The notes beneath the pieces are model-generated. The model did no database searches. It was not told where the DNA came from and saw nothing but the letters and a program-made list of their open reading frames with translations. 64,000 nucleotides of DNA from Mycobacteroides abscessus ATCC 19977 (lineage in GTDB: Bacteria > Actinomycetota > Actinomycetes > Mycobacteriales > Mycobacteriaceae): positions 2,976,001 through 3,040,000 of the forward strand of contig NC_010397.1 of NCBI RefSeq assembly GCF_000069185.1, read 5' to 3'. How positions within the stretch are numbered: the stretch's first letter is position 1; each line of letters starts with the position of its first letter. Below, in pieces: positions 1-8,718 of this stretch. A program made the translations under genes and the position numbers.

Positions 1-546
1 GACATCGGCGACGAACTCGAAAGGTGTCATCTGTGCCGTCGGCACCGCGAGCAGGTGCGCACCGGCCAGGGCACTCATCCGGGCATTTTCGGGAAACTCC
101 ACGTCATAACAGATCATCATGGCGATGTTGACGCCTCGATACGGCACCATGGTCACCGCGTGGCTCCCCGGCGTGAAGTACGCACGATCAATCTCGCCGA
201 ACAAATGTGTCTTGTGGTGGCGGCCACGCACGACGCCCCGCTCATCGACGAAGACGGCGTTGTTGTACAGCTCCCCCGCCGCAACACTTTCGGCCATCCC
301 CACAATGATTGCGATCTTGTTCTGTTCAGCGATCGCACGGACCGCATCGAGATGGTGTGCGCTCACCAATTCCGGTAAACGATCCCCGACGTCGTATCCG
401 GTCACGAATAACTCCGGCGTGATGAGTAGATCTGCTTGTCCGGCTAGCCTTTTGGCGGCCTGATCGAGTTCGGCAAGGTTGGCTTCCGGGTTCGCCGGGC
501 TCCCGGCCGACTGCAGGCCCGCGACTGTCAGTTTCGTGGAAATCAA
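1..546 (-). CDS. Carbon-nitrogen hydrolase (nitrilase superfamily), 3' end outside window
   Basis: The frame runs without a stop from a TTG codon at 546 to the left edge of the window, giving 182 residues of a family usually about 260-280 long. All three nitrilase catalytic residues are visible: Glu in TPELF, Lys in HHKTHLFGE and Cys in MICYDVEFPE. The family hydrolyses amides, carbamoyl-amines or nitriles in the cytosol. The TTG overlaps the TGA of the upstream gene (545-543) and follows GGGAGG at 551-556, which points to translational coupling; a second TTG at 549 is an alternative. It is the last visible gene of the xanthine dehydrogenase-like operon. The substrate is unknown; an N-carbamoyl or amide intermediate would fit the context, but that is inference. 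Confidence 0.85.
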   Translation of the reverse strand, partial: MISTKLTVAGLQSAGSPANPEANLAELDQAAKRLAGQADLLITPELFVTGYDVGDRLPELVSAHHLDAVRAIAEQNKIAIIVGMAESVAAGELYNNAVFVDERGVVRGRHHKTHLFGEIDRAYFTPGSHAVTMVPYRGVNIAMMICYDVEFPENARMSALAGAHLLAVPTAQMTPFEFVADV

Positions 547-1283
547 CAAACCTCCCGTGTAGTGGCGGTGCGTATCCGGCCATGCCCAGCAGCGACCAGT
601 TCCGCGTTACTTGCCGCCGTCGTTCCCTCCGGCAGCCGCAGTGTGTCCTCCAGTCCAATCCGCGCCGCCACACCGCGCGCTGCCGCGAGGTCGAGCATCG
701 GCCATGCCGACGAGTCCTCCCCGTGCAGCAGCACGTCTACGGCGCCGGATATCCGAACCTGCGTCAGCATCCGCATGGCCTGCTCCTCGACTGCAGTGCC
801 GGCGACGCCGCCCGGCAGCTCTAGCAGGACGCGGAAGCAGTCCCTGCGCAGCGGCGAGCGCGACCACGCCAGCGCCGCCGCCTCGTTCCACAGCCCCGCC
901 TCCACGCCGACGCCGCGGTTCAGCAACGCCTCGGCGACCTCGGCCGCGCCCTCCTCATGCCAATTCACCGAAGCAAAGTCCGGCAGCTCGGTCCACCCAT
1001 TGATGGCGGCGCAACGTGCGGCCGGGTCGGCCAAGGCCCACGCGCCCGTGGTAACGCCCACCGGAAGACCTGGGCACCGCGCGCGGAGGGCTGCAACCAC
1101 CGGATCGATGGCACTGGCCAACAGCGAGTCGAAACCCTGGGCGTCCTTGGCGTGAACATGGACCGCAGCCGCCCCCGCATCGCGACATGCCGCCGCATCC
1201 GCCGCGATCTCCTCGGCCGTGCAGGGAATCGCGGGATGCTGGTCCTTGCGCCGGACTCCGTTCAGACATGCCTTCAGGTACAC
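543..1283 (-). CDS. Beta-keto acid cleavage enzyme (BKACE, DUF849 family)
   Basis: This 246-residue protein belongs to the DUF849/Kce family. Those enzymes split a beta-keto acid with acetyl-CoA to give acetoacetate and a shortened acyl-CoA, using a zinc ion. The HVH zinc ligands are His42 and His44, in AAVHVHAKD. The conserved GLED motif near the C-terminus supplies the third metal ligand. Kce-type members are nearer 275-310 residues, so this is a short form. It lies 8 bases after xdhC and overlaps the nitrilase start, so it is very probably cotranscribed with the molybdenum hydroxylase genes. The substrate cannot be read from sequence, and its place in a purine-like operon is unusual. Confidence 0.85.
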   Translation of the reverse strand: MYLKACLNGVRRKDQHPAIPCTAEEIAADAAACRDAGAAAVHVHAKDAQGFDSLLASAIDPVVAALRARCPGLPVGVTTGAWALADPAARCAAINGWTELPDFASVNWHEEGAAEVAEALLNRGVGVEAGLWNEAAALAWSRSPLRRDCFRVLLELPGGVAGTAVEEQAMRMLTQVRISGAVDVLLHGEDSSAWPMLDLAAARGVAARIGLEDTLRLPEGTTAASNAELVAAGHGRIRTATTREVC

Positions 1284-1291
1284 CGCAGCCC

Positions 1292-2365
1292 CTACCGGTG
1301 GATCGGCCCGTCGATGTCACTCAACGGCCGCCCAGAGCCACCCGATGTTTCGGCAATGATCTGTGCCGCAATCGATATCGCGGTCTCCTCGGGAGTCCGG
1401 GCATTGAGGTCCAGGCCCAGCGGGCTACGCAGCCGCCCCAGCTGATCGTCGGTGACGCCCTGCTCGCGCAGACGCGCCATCCGATCGGTGTGCGTGCGCC
1501 GCGAGCCCAGCGCGCCGACAAAGGCCACCGGCGCCACGGTCAGGGCAGCCGCCAGCATCGGCACGTCGAACTTGGGATCATGTGTCAGAACGCACACCAC
1601 GGTGCGCGCATCGACGCGACCGCCTGCCGCCTCGGCACGCAGGTACCGGTGGGGCCAGTCGACGACCACCTCATCCGCATACGGAAAGTGCGCGGGCGTC
1701 GCGAACACTTCGCGGGCATCGACCACCGTCACCCGGTAGCCCAGCTGGCTGCCGGTACGGCTCAGGGCGCGTACAAAAGCGTTGGCCCCCGCCAGGATCA
1801 TGCGTGGCGGCGCCGCGAATGCCTGCACAAACACCCGGGGCAGGTCGGATTGATCGGGTTCGCAGCGATCGGCACCTGCCACCGCGCTGCGGCCCGCACG
1901 TATCAACGACACGATGTCGCCCTCGATCTGCGGCCACGGCGCCGGCTCCCCGGCCCGCACCAGTGCCCAATCGGGAATCCCCGACAGCGTGCTCACCAAA
2001 CCCATCGGCTCCCCCGCCACGAGCGCCGACCGCAGTTCCCGAAGCAACGGAAACCGCTCGGCGCCAATATGTTCGGTGACGACTTCGATCTCGCCGCCGC
2101 AGGTAAGGCCCGGCGCGATCCCGTCGTCAATACCGAATCGCTCACTGACACAGAGCCCGATGGCCAGCACCTCGCGTGCCGTCTCGATGACCGCCGCCTC
2201 CACGCACCCACCGGACAGTGACCCGACGACCGGCCCGTCGGCTGGCACGATCATCGCCGCCCCGGGCTCACGCGGCACCGCGCCACTGACCTCCACCACA
2301 CGCGCCAACGCGGCGGTGCCACCGCCTTCGAGTACCGCGATCAGATCCCTGAGTATGTCCTTCAT
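1292..2365 (-). CDS. XdhC/CoxI family molybdenum cofactor insertion protein
   Basis: The 357-residue protein has both parts of the XdhC family. The N-terminal domain carries the SLSGGCVEAAV segment with its conserved cysteine (about residues 49-59), and a C-terminal Rossmann-like domain follows (ILAGANAFV, VCVLTHDPKFD). XdhC proteins bind, sulfurate and insert the molybdenum cofactor into xanthine dehydrogenase-type enzymes in the cytosol. The start overlaps the stop of the large subunit gene (ATGA at 2365-2362), so synthesis is coupled to its client. The GDVVS-like stretch and the LGSRRTHTDR motif near the C-terminus also fit the family. Confidence 0.92.
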   Translation of the reverse strand: MKDILRDLIAVLEGGGTAALARVVEVSGAVPREPGAAMIVPADGPVVGSLSGGCVEAAVIETAREVLAIGLCVSERFGIDDGIAPGLTCGGEIEVVTEHIGAERFPLLRELRSALVAGEPMGLVSTLSGIPDWALVRAGEPAPWPQIEGDIVSLIRAGRSAVAGADRCEPDQSDLPRVFVQAFAAPPRMILAGANAFVRALSRTGSQLGYRVTVVDAREVFATPAHFPYADEVVVDWPHRYLRAEAAGGRVDARTVVCVLTHDPKFDVPMLAAALTVAPVAFVGALGSRRTHTDRMARLREQGVTDDQLGRLRSPLGLDLNARTPEETAISIAAQIIAETSGGSGRPLSDIDGPIHR

Positions 2366-5070
2366 GACGACTCACCGCCCCCGGAGTCGTTGATCACCCG
2401 CCACACGCGCGCCGCGTTCATCGGCAGGCGGTACACCCGGACGCCGACAGCATCGCGGATGGCGTTGGCCAGCGCCGGCGCTACCGGGTTATATGGGGAT
2501 TCGCTCATCGACTTGGCCCCGAGCGGCCCGAAGGTGTCATAGGTGTCGGCGAAGTAGACCTCGGTATCGGGCACGTCCACCAATCGCGGAATGTGATAGT
2601 TGCGCAACGCCGTGGTACTGACGAAACCGTCGTGTACCAGGATCTCTTCGTAGAGCGCCGACCCGATGGCTTGTGCGACACCGCCTTCCACCTGGCCCCG
2701 GCATTGCTGGGGATTGACCACCACTCCGGCGTCGGCGGTCTGCACCGACTGCAGAATGCGCACGGTGCCGGTCTGCGGCCGCACCGCGACGCGGAACGCC
2801 TGGACGTTGAAGGCCACCGAGCGCGGCGTGCCCTCGTGATGCCCCACCGCACTCAGGGGCTCCGGCGCCGAGGCTGCGATCTCGGTCAGACCCAGCAGAT
2901 CTGCGCCGGCTCGCACACCGTCCGGCTCCAGCACACAGCGCGATTGCGGCACCGCCAGTTTCGTCGCCGCGAAGCGAATGATCTGGTCTCGCAACAGCTC
3001 TGCCGCGCGGTACACGGCCAAGCCGGCGACAGTGGTACCGGCCGAGCCGAAGGCGCCGGTGTCATGACTCACCGCATCGGTATCGGCCTGGTGGATATAG
3101 ACCTGATCCGGAGCGCAGCCCAGCACGCCAGCGGCAAGCTGGGCATGCACGGTGGTGGTGCCGTTGCCGAACTCGGCCGACCCCACGGAGATCCGGTAAC
3201 GGCCCCGTGCGTCCAGTTCAGCCCGGGCATCGGCCACATGTCCGCGCGGGGGCACGGTTGCGATCATGGCAATCGCCATGCCCTCACCCACTTTCCAGCC
3301 CGCCGGTAGGTCCGAGCCGTTCCGGGCAGGGTCTGCCGCGCCGCGGGCCAGTGCGTCCTGTGCGAGGTCCAAACACTGGTCGAGCCCGTAGCTACCGAAC
3401 GCTAGGTCGTCCTCCTCGACTTCCCAGCTGACAAAGGAGTCACCCGGCACAATGACGTTGCGGCGCCGGAACTCGAAGGGATCGATGCCCAGATTTCGCG
3501 CCAACTCGTCCAGAGCTGACTCGATACCGAACAACACCTGCCCGAGCCCGTAGCCACGAAACGCACCCGATGGGATGTTGTTGGTGTAGACCGCCTGCGC
3601 ATCGACTCGCTTATTGGCACAACGGTATTGGGCCATGGACTCATTGCAGCCATGGAACATGACACCCACGCTGTGATTCCCGTAGGCCCCGGCATCGGAG
3701 AGCACGTCGACGGCCAACGCGGTGAGCACCCCGTCGCCGTCGGCGGCGGCAGTGACATTCACCCGCATAGGGTGGCGGCACGGCGCAATGGTGAACTGGT
3801 CGCTGCGAGTGAACTCGTAGACCACCGGCGCACCCGTCACGCGTACCGCCAGCAGCACCAAGTCCTCGGTGAGCATCTCCTGTTTGGCACCGAAACCGCC
3901 CCCCACCCGTGGAGCGAATACCCGGACCTGTTCGCGCGCAAGGCCGAACACATGGCAGAGTTCGTCACGCACCAGGAACGGCACCTGGCTGCTGGTACGC
4001 AACACGTAGCGGCCCCGCTCGTCCTGCCAACCCACCGAGCCGTGCGTCTCCAGATGCACATGCTGCACCCGCGCCGTCTGCCAGCTGCCGGTGACCACCG
4101 CCCCCGATTCCCGGGCCCGCGCCAGCGCCGCCGCGACATCGCCCACCTCGCCATGCACCTCGGCCACCAGATTGCGGGCGGGATCGGCGATGCGGGCGCC
4201 GAGCCCCTTGTCGCCGTGTACCAGATGCGCTCCGGGCAGCTGCGCCATCTCTGGATCGAATACCGCTGGCAGCACTTCATATTCGACATCGATGTGCTCC
4301 AACGCCCGGTGCGCGATGGCCGGCGTATCTGCCACTACTGCCGCGACTCGCTGTCCCGCGAACCGCAGCACCCGGTCGAAAACCAGCGTGTCGTCCGGGT
4401 CGTCGGTGCGCTCATGGTGGCGGGCGGTAGAGAACGGGACCCCGGGGTCGTCCCGGTAGCAGAGCACCGCACGTACTCCGGGCAAGAGGCGAGCCCGGTC
4501 GGTGTCGATTCGCGTGATGCGGGCCGACGGGTGCGGGCTGCCCAGCACCGCGACATGTCCCACACCGGCGGGCAACTCATCCATCGTGTACGGCTCGGTG
4601 CCGGTGACCACCCGCGCGGCGGCCGGGGCGCTGACGCTCCCCCGCGGTGGCACAACACCGCACACCGCATCACGAATGGGCCGGTAGCCGGTGCACCGGC
4701 ACAGGTTGCCCTTCAGCGCATTCCCCAGATCTTCGGTCTGATCGCCGGTAAGGGTGGCCGCCGTCAACACCATGCCGGCGGTGCAGAAGCCGCACTGAAA
4801 CCCGGCGTGATCGATGAAACCACGCTGCATGGGATGCAGGTCGTGCTCGCCGGCCAGGCTCCGGACAGTGTGAATCTCGGCATCGGTGACGCGGTGCGCC
4901 GGAACGATGCAGGAATGCTGGGACGCCCCGTCCACCAGTACCGTGCAGGCCCCGCAGTCACCGGCGTCGCAACCCTTCTTGACCTCGACGTGCCCATGTT
5001 CGCGCAGAAAGGTGCGTAGGCACTGCCCGGGACGCGGGCTGGCGTCAATGAGCTTTCCGTTGACCTTCAT
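2362..5070 (-). CDS. Xanthine dehydrogenase-like enzyme, 2Fe-2S domain fused to molybdopterin domain
   Basis: I chose ATG 5070 because it overlaps the stop of the FAD subunit gene (ATGA at 5070-5067), giving 902 residues. A reading frame upstream to 5136 has no typical domain. Residues 1-150 are the 2Fe-2S module: Cys34, 39, 42 and 54 form the plant-type cluster, and Cys93, 96, 124 and 126 the second. From about residue 170 comes the molybdopterin hydroxylase domain, with GGGFGAKQ and a C-terminal KSMSESPYNP carrying the catalytic Glu. Known xanthine dehydrogenases more often fuse 2Fe-2S with FAD. Here FAD is a separate gene, as if a D. gigas aldehyde oxidoreductase-type chain had gained an FAD partner. 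Hypoxanthine/xanthine is the likely substrate from context, but another N-heterocycle is possible. Confidence 0.9.
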   Translation of the reverse strand: MKVNGKLIDASPRPGQCLRTFLREHGHVEVKKGCDAGDCGACTVLVDGASQHSCIVPAHRVTDAEIHTVRSLAGEHDLHPMQRGFIDHAGFQCGFCTAGMVLTAATLTGDQTEDLGNALKGNLCRCTGYRPIRDAVCGVVPPRGSVSAPAAARVVTGTEPYTMDELPAGVGHVAVLGSPHPSARITRIDTDRARLLPGVRAVLCYRDDPGVPFSTARHHERTDDPDDTLVFDRVLRFAGQRVAAVVADTPAIAHRALEHIDVEYEVLPAVFDPEMAQLPGAHLVHGDKGLGARIADPARNLVAEVHGEVGDVAAALARARESGAVVTGSWQTARVQHVHLETHGSVGWQDERGRYVLRTSSQVPFLVRDELCHVFGLAREQVRVFAPRVGGGFGAKQEMLTEDLVLLAVRVTGAPVVYEFTRSDQFTIAPCRHPMRVNVTAAADGDGVLTALAVDVLSDAGAYGNHSVGVMFHGCNESMAQYRCANKRVDAQAVYTNNIPSGAFRGYGLGQVLFGIESALDELARNLGIDPFEFRRRNVIVPGDSFVSWEVEEDDLAFGSYGLDQCLDLAQDALARGAADPARNGSDLPAGWKVGEGMAIAMIATVPPRGHVADARAELDARGRYRISVGSAEFGNGTTTVHAQLAAGVLGCAPDQVYIHQADTDAVSHDTGAFGSAGTTVAGLAVYRAAELLRDQIIRFAATKLAVPQSRCVLEPDGVRAGADLLGLTEIAASAPEPLSAVGHHEGTPRSVAFNVQAFRVAVRPQTGTVRILQSVQTADAGVVVNPQQCRGQVEGGVAQAIGSALYEEILVHDGFVSTTALRNYHIPRLVDVPDTEVYFADTYDTFGPLGAKSMSESPYNPVAPALANAIRDAVGVRVYRLPMNAARVWRVINDSGGGESS

Positions 5071-5882
5071 GACAGGGCGCCCGTCAACTCCGCTGCGACC
5101 TCGCCGGCAAGTTGTGTGGTGACCGCACCGCGCCACTCGGCGGTGCCGTGGGCGTCGGTATGGAACTCCACGCCGGGGATGGCTGCCACGGCCTCGCGGG
5201 CCCGTCGGGCCTCGGCGGGGACGCGCAACACGATCGGCCTTCGGGTGGCGGCGGTGATCCCCAGCACGATATCGGCGCCGTCGAGCCTGCCCGTGACGAG
5301 CGCACCCGAGCGTCCCAACGGGGAATAGGCGATCTTGCGCAGCGCCGTCGGCTGCGACAGCGCGGAGGACGGAAACGTTATGGCGCGCAGTACATCACCA
5401 GGATGTAGGACCGTCTCGTTGATACCGGTCACGAATTCGGTGATGGTACAGCGCTCGTCGGTACCGTCATGACGCCAGATGTGCAGTTCGGCATCGAGGG
5501 CCGCGCACAATGAGATCATCGCCCCGGCGGGCAGGCCCAGGCAGATGTTGCCACCGACCGTCGCGGTGCGCCAGATCTTGAACGAAGCCAACAGGGCACG
5601 CGCGCACTGTCCGAATAGCGCGGTAGCCTGCCAGGCCGGCGGATACGAGGCATTGATGAGGCGTTCGATGCTGCAGGTGGCCGCCACCTCCAGGCCACCG
5701 GCATCGACCACCAAATCAGGCCACCGCATACCGGTCAGGTCCACTAGTCGTCGCAGCCCCGGCTGCGGCTGGCTCATCAGCCAGGTGCCGCCCGCCAGCA
5801 CCCCGTCTTGCGTTCCGAGGCCGCTGAGGTCAGCGCGGTCTCGCGGGATGAGCACCGAGTCGATGGAGTACAGATCCATCAA
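5067..5882 (-). CDS. FAD-binding subunit of xanthine dehydrogenase-like complex
   Basis: The 271-residue protein matches the FAD_binding_5/CO dehydrogenase medium-subunit family. The two FAD-binding segments are visible as VLAGGTWLM (about residues 29-37) and TVGGNIC (about 107-113). It would pass electrons from the 2Fe-2S clusters of the adjacent large chain to NAD or another acceptor in the cytosol. The start ATG at 5882 overlaps the stop of the deaminase gene (ATGA), and its own stop overlaps the large subunit start. The three proteins are therefore made from one message in a coupled way. The length is normal for the family. Confidence 0.92.
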   Translation of the reverse strand: MMDLYSIDSVLIPRDRADLSGLGTQDGVLAGGTWLMSQPQPGLRRLVDLTGMRWPDLVVDAGGLEVAATCSIERLINASYPPAWQATALFGQCARALLASFKIWRTATVGGNICLGLPAGAMISLCAALDAELHIWRHDGTDERCTITEFVTGINETVLHPGDVLRAITFPSSALSQPTALRKIAYSPLGRSGALVTGRLDGADIVLGITAATRRPIVLRVPAEARRAREAVAAIPGVEFHTDAHGTAEWRGAVTTQLAGEVAAELTGALS

Positions 5883-7249
5883 CGCTCCCTGTTCATCAGT
5901 CCATGATGCGCCGCCCGCACGGCGACCGCGATCCGTTCGGTGTCGACGGTGAGCATCTGCCCATCGGCGACAATCGGCCGTCCGCCGACCCAGGAACGCC
6001 TGATGGGCGGCACCTCACCCAATATCACAGCGGCTACCGGGTCCTCGATTCCGCTGTGGCCCAGCGTGCTCAGGTCCCACAACACCAGATCCGCACACTT
6101 GCCGACCTCGATGGAGCCGATCTCATCGGAGCGGCCGAGCAAGCGCGCCCCGCCCAGGGTGGCCAGCTCCAGCGCGGTGCGCGTGCTCAGCGCCGTGGGG
6201 CCTCCCACGGCCCGCGCCAAGAGCAGCGCCTGGTGCGCCTCCTCCAGCAGGCGACCCGACTCGTTGGACGCCGCACCGTCCACCCCGAGCCCCACCGGCA
6301 CGCCCGCCGCCAGTAATTCCCGGACTCGCGCAATGCCGGCGCCCAGGCGGCCGTTGGAGGTCGGACAGTGGGCGATACCGGTTCCCGTGCGGGCAAGCCG
6401 GGCAATGGACGCGTCATCGAAGTGGACACCGTGCGCGAACCACACGTCGGGACCCAGCCAACCCAGCTCCTCCATATAGTCGAGTGGGCTACAGCCGAAT
6501 CGCTCGGCACAGTAGACGGATTCGTCCTTGGTCTCCGCCAAATGAGTGTGTAATCGCACACCGCGCTCGCGAGCCAGCAGCGCGGACTGACGCAGCAGAT
6601 CCGCGCTTACCGAGAACGGCGAGCACGGCGCCAGACCGATACGCACCATGGCGCCCGGTGCTGGGTCATGCCAGCGTGCGATGGCCGCGTCGCTGGCCTC
6701 CAGCGCGGTGTCGATCGACTCCACCAGACCGTCGGGTGGCAGGCCACCGGCCGACCTGCCCAAATCCATCGATCCCCGGGTGGGGTCGAACCGCAGGCCG
6801 ACCTGCCGTGCTGCCTCGATCTCGGCTTCCAGCAGATCTCCTGCATCCGAGGGGAACACATAGTGGTGGTCGGTCGTGGTGGTGCATCCCGAAAGTGCCA
6901 GCCAGCTCAGCGCACCCTGGGCTGCCACATGCAAGCTGTCCGCATCGATCCCCTGCCAGACCGGGTACAAGGCGGTAAGCCATTGGAAGAGCGTGTGATC
7001 GGCGGCAAGCCCGCGGGTGATCCACTGGTACAGATGGTGATGCGTGTTGACCAATCCCGGTGTGAGTAGACAGCCGCTACCGTCCACACGTTCGACGCCC
7101 GGCAGCTCCTGCCACGGGTTGTTTTCCCCCGCCGTCAGCACCGCGGCGATCCGGCCACCCTCGATGACCACCCTCGCGTCCGCGATCTCGCGCCGGCTCT
7201 TATCGACGGTGGCAGCGAATACATTCTCGATCAACGTTATTGGATTCAT
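5879..7249 (-). CDS. 8-oxoguanine deaminase-like amidohydrolase
   Basis: This 456-residue amidohydrolase has the subtype III metal signature. His70 and His72 lie in GLVNTHHHLYQ, followed by HTHLAETKDE, a further His in FAHGVHFDD, and the metal Asp in GLGVDGAASNE. It resembles 8-oxoguanine deaminases and the AtzB/TrzN chlorohydrolases, which hydrolytically remove an amino group (or halide) from a purine or triazine ring. It opens the minus-strand operon and overlaps the FAD subunit start. Deamination of an oxidised guanine to urate fits the uricase nearby, but substrate choice within this family is hard to call from sequence. Confidence 0.82.
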   Translation of the reverse strand: MNPITLIENVFAATVDKSRREIADARVVIEGGRIAAVLTAGENNPWQELPGVERVDGSGCLLTPGLVNTHHHLYQWITRGLAADHTLFQWLTALYPVWQGIDADSLHVAAQGALSWLALSGCTTTTDHHYVFPSDAGDLLEAEIEAARQVGLRFDPTRGSMDLGRSAGGLPPDGLVESIDTALEASDAAIARWHDPAPGAMVRIGLAPCSPFSVSADLLRQSALLARERGVRLHTHLAETKDESVYCAERFGCSPLDYMEELGWLGPDVWFAHGVHFDDASIARLARTGTGIAHCPTSNGRLGAGIARVRELLAAGVPVGLGVDGAASNESGRLLEEAHQALLLARAVGGPTALSTRTALELATLGGARLLGRSDEIGSIEVGKCADLVLWDLSTLGHSGIEDPVAAVILGEVPPIRRSWVGGRPIVADGQMLTVDTERIAVAVRAAHHGLMNRER

Positions 7250-7311
7250 CGCGGGGCCTGTTCGTAACGCATCGTGCTGCGCCCGTGAGATGCACTGTGC
7301 ACTATGGTGCC
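7250..7311. promoter_or_regulatory. Divergent promoter region between deaminase operon and guaD
   Basis: Only 62 bases separate the two divergent start codons. It contains the short palindrome TGCAC-T-GTGCA (7291-7301). A CACTAT box at 7300-7305 sits 6 bases before the guaD ATG, which would give a leaderless or nearly leaderless transcript, a common arrangement in mycobacteria. No good -35 hexamer is visible. The palindrome could be an operator; that is inference. Confidence 0.35.
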
Positions 7312-8718
7312 ATGGAACCGATCGCCGCCACCGTGCACCGCGGACACATCTTCCACATTACGGGCGCTCCCCCGCTGGCCGACGCGGCCACGCATCTGCA
7401 GTCGATTCGTGACGGCGCCCTGGCAGTCGGAACCGATGGCGTCATCGCTTACTGCGGACCGTACTCCACGCTGCCCCAGGAATTTACCTCGTGGACCGAG
7501 CACCACCACGGGGGGTTCCTGCTGCCCGGGTTCGTCGATACGCATATGCACTTCCCGCAGGTGTATTGCACCGACTCCTACGGCGGCGGCCAACTGCTGG
7601 AGTGGCTGGAACGCTGCATCTTCCCCGCCGAGGCCCGCCTGGCCGACACCGCACTGGCGCAGCGCGCGGCGATCGCGTTCTGCCGCCGCCGCATCGCCGC
7701 CGGCACCACTGCCGCGATGGTGATGGGATCGGCCTTTCCGCAGGCGCAGGAGGCCTTGTTCACCGCGACACGTGCCGCCGGACTGCGCATGGTCAGCGGG
7801 CGCGGAGTGCAGACCGTGGGACCCCGCAGTGCCGAGCCGTTGCTCACCACGACCGAACGTGCGACCGAGTTGTGTGCCAACGAAATCCAGAGCTGGCACG
7901 GTGACGAACTCACCGATGTGGCGCTGGTACCGCGGTTCTCGCTGTCGGTCACCGCAGAGACCCTCGCGGCCCTCGGCGAGCTCTACGAGGACGTACGCGC
8001 GGACGGCGTCTACTTCCACTCCCACCTCAACGAGAACGCCCGGCCGGACACCGGTGAGGTGGATGCCACCCTGACGGCGTACGGAGTGGGAAGCTACTTG
8101 GATACCTATGACGGTCATTTCCTGCCCGGCTCCCGCAAGGGGGGCGCGACCCTATTGGGCCGCCGGAGCATCCTGGCCCACGCTGTGCATTGCCAGGACG
8201 CGGAACTGGCCCGTATGGCCGAAACGGGTAGCTCGATAGCACACTGTCCCACGTCGCAGTTATTCCTGGGTTCGGGCACCATGCCCTGGCGCCGGACCGT
8301 GGCCAGCGGCGTCAATATCGCGCTGGGCACCGATGTGGGCGGCGGTGACGAATGGCTGTTGACCCGCGTGTTGAACGACTGCTTCAAGGTCCACATGTCC
8401 GAACCGGGCCCGGCCGCGGTGTCCCTGCACCCGGCCGAACTGCTGTTCACCGCCACACTGGCCGGGGCGCGCGCACTGGACCGTGAGGATACCTTCGGCA
8501 ACTTGGATGCGGGCAAGGAGGCAGATTTCCTGGTCGTGGTTCCTGACCGCTGGGAACCGTTGGCCAACAACCTTTTCCATGGCATACGGTCAGACGATGA
8601 GCGCCTGGCCGACGAACAGACACTGTTTCGCCTGCTGATGGGTCTGCGGGAGCCCGCCATCAGCGCCGTACTGGTACGTGGCCGCGATATCACCGGCTAC
8701 CTCCACAGCGACCGCTAA
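7312..8718 (+). CDS. guaD: Guanine deaminase
   Basis: The enzyme hydrolyses guanine to xanthine and ammonia. The 468-residue protein from ATG 7312 has PGFVDTHMHFPQ with metal ligands His78 and His80, then HSHLNEN, HAVHCQD and the GTDVGGGDE segment with the metal Asp; all are typical of zinc guanine deaminases. An in-frame codon further upstream (7240) would add a non-homologous leader overlapping the divergent gene, so I rejected it. The gene stands alone on the plus strand inside the purine cluster, and its last 4 bases overlap the convergent uricase stop. It feeds xanthine to the dehydrogenase encoded to its left. Confidence 0.93.
   Translation: MEPIAATVHRGHIFHITGAPPLADAATHLQSIRDGALAVGTDGVIAYCGPYSTLPQEFTSWTEHHHGGFLLPGFVDTHMHFPQVYCTDSYGGGQLLEWLERCIFPAEARLADTALAQRAAIAFCRRRIAAGTTAAMVMGSAFPQAQEALFTATRAAGLRMVSGRGVQTVGPRSAEPLLTTTERATELCANEIQSWHGDELTDVALVPRFSLSVTAETLAALGELYEDVRADGVYFHSHLNENARPDTGEVDATLTAYGVGSYLDTYDGHFLPGSRKGGATLLGRRSILAHAVHCQDAELARMAETGSSIAHCPTSQLFLGSGTMPWRRTVASGVNIALGTDVGGGDEWLLTRVLNDCFKVHMSEPGPAAVSLHPAELLFTATLAGARALDREDTFGNLDAGKEADFLVVVPDRWEPLANNLFHGIRSDDERLADEQTLFRLLMGLREPAISAVLVRGRDITGYLHSDR

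Noticed and set aside
5071..5136. Longer N-terminus for the xanthine dehydrogenase-like chain
   Set aside because: It would overlap the FAD subunit further and adds residues with no ferredoxin-fold character; ATG 5070 has the ATGA coupling.
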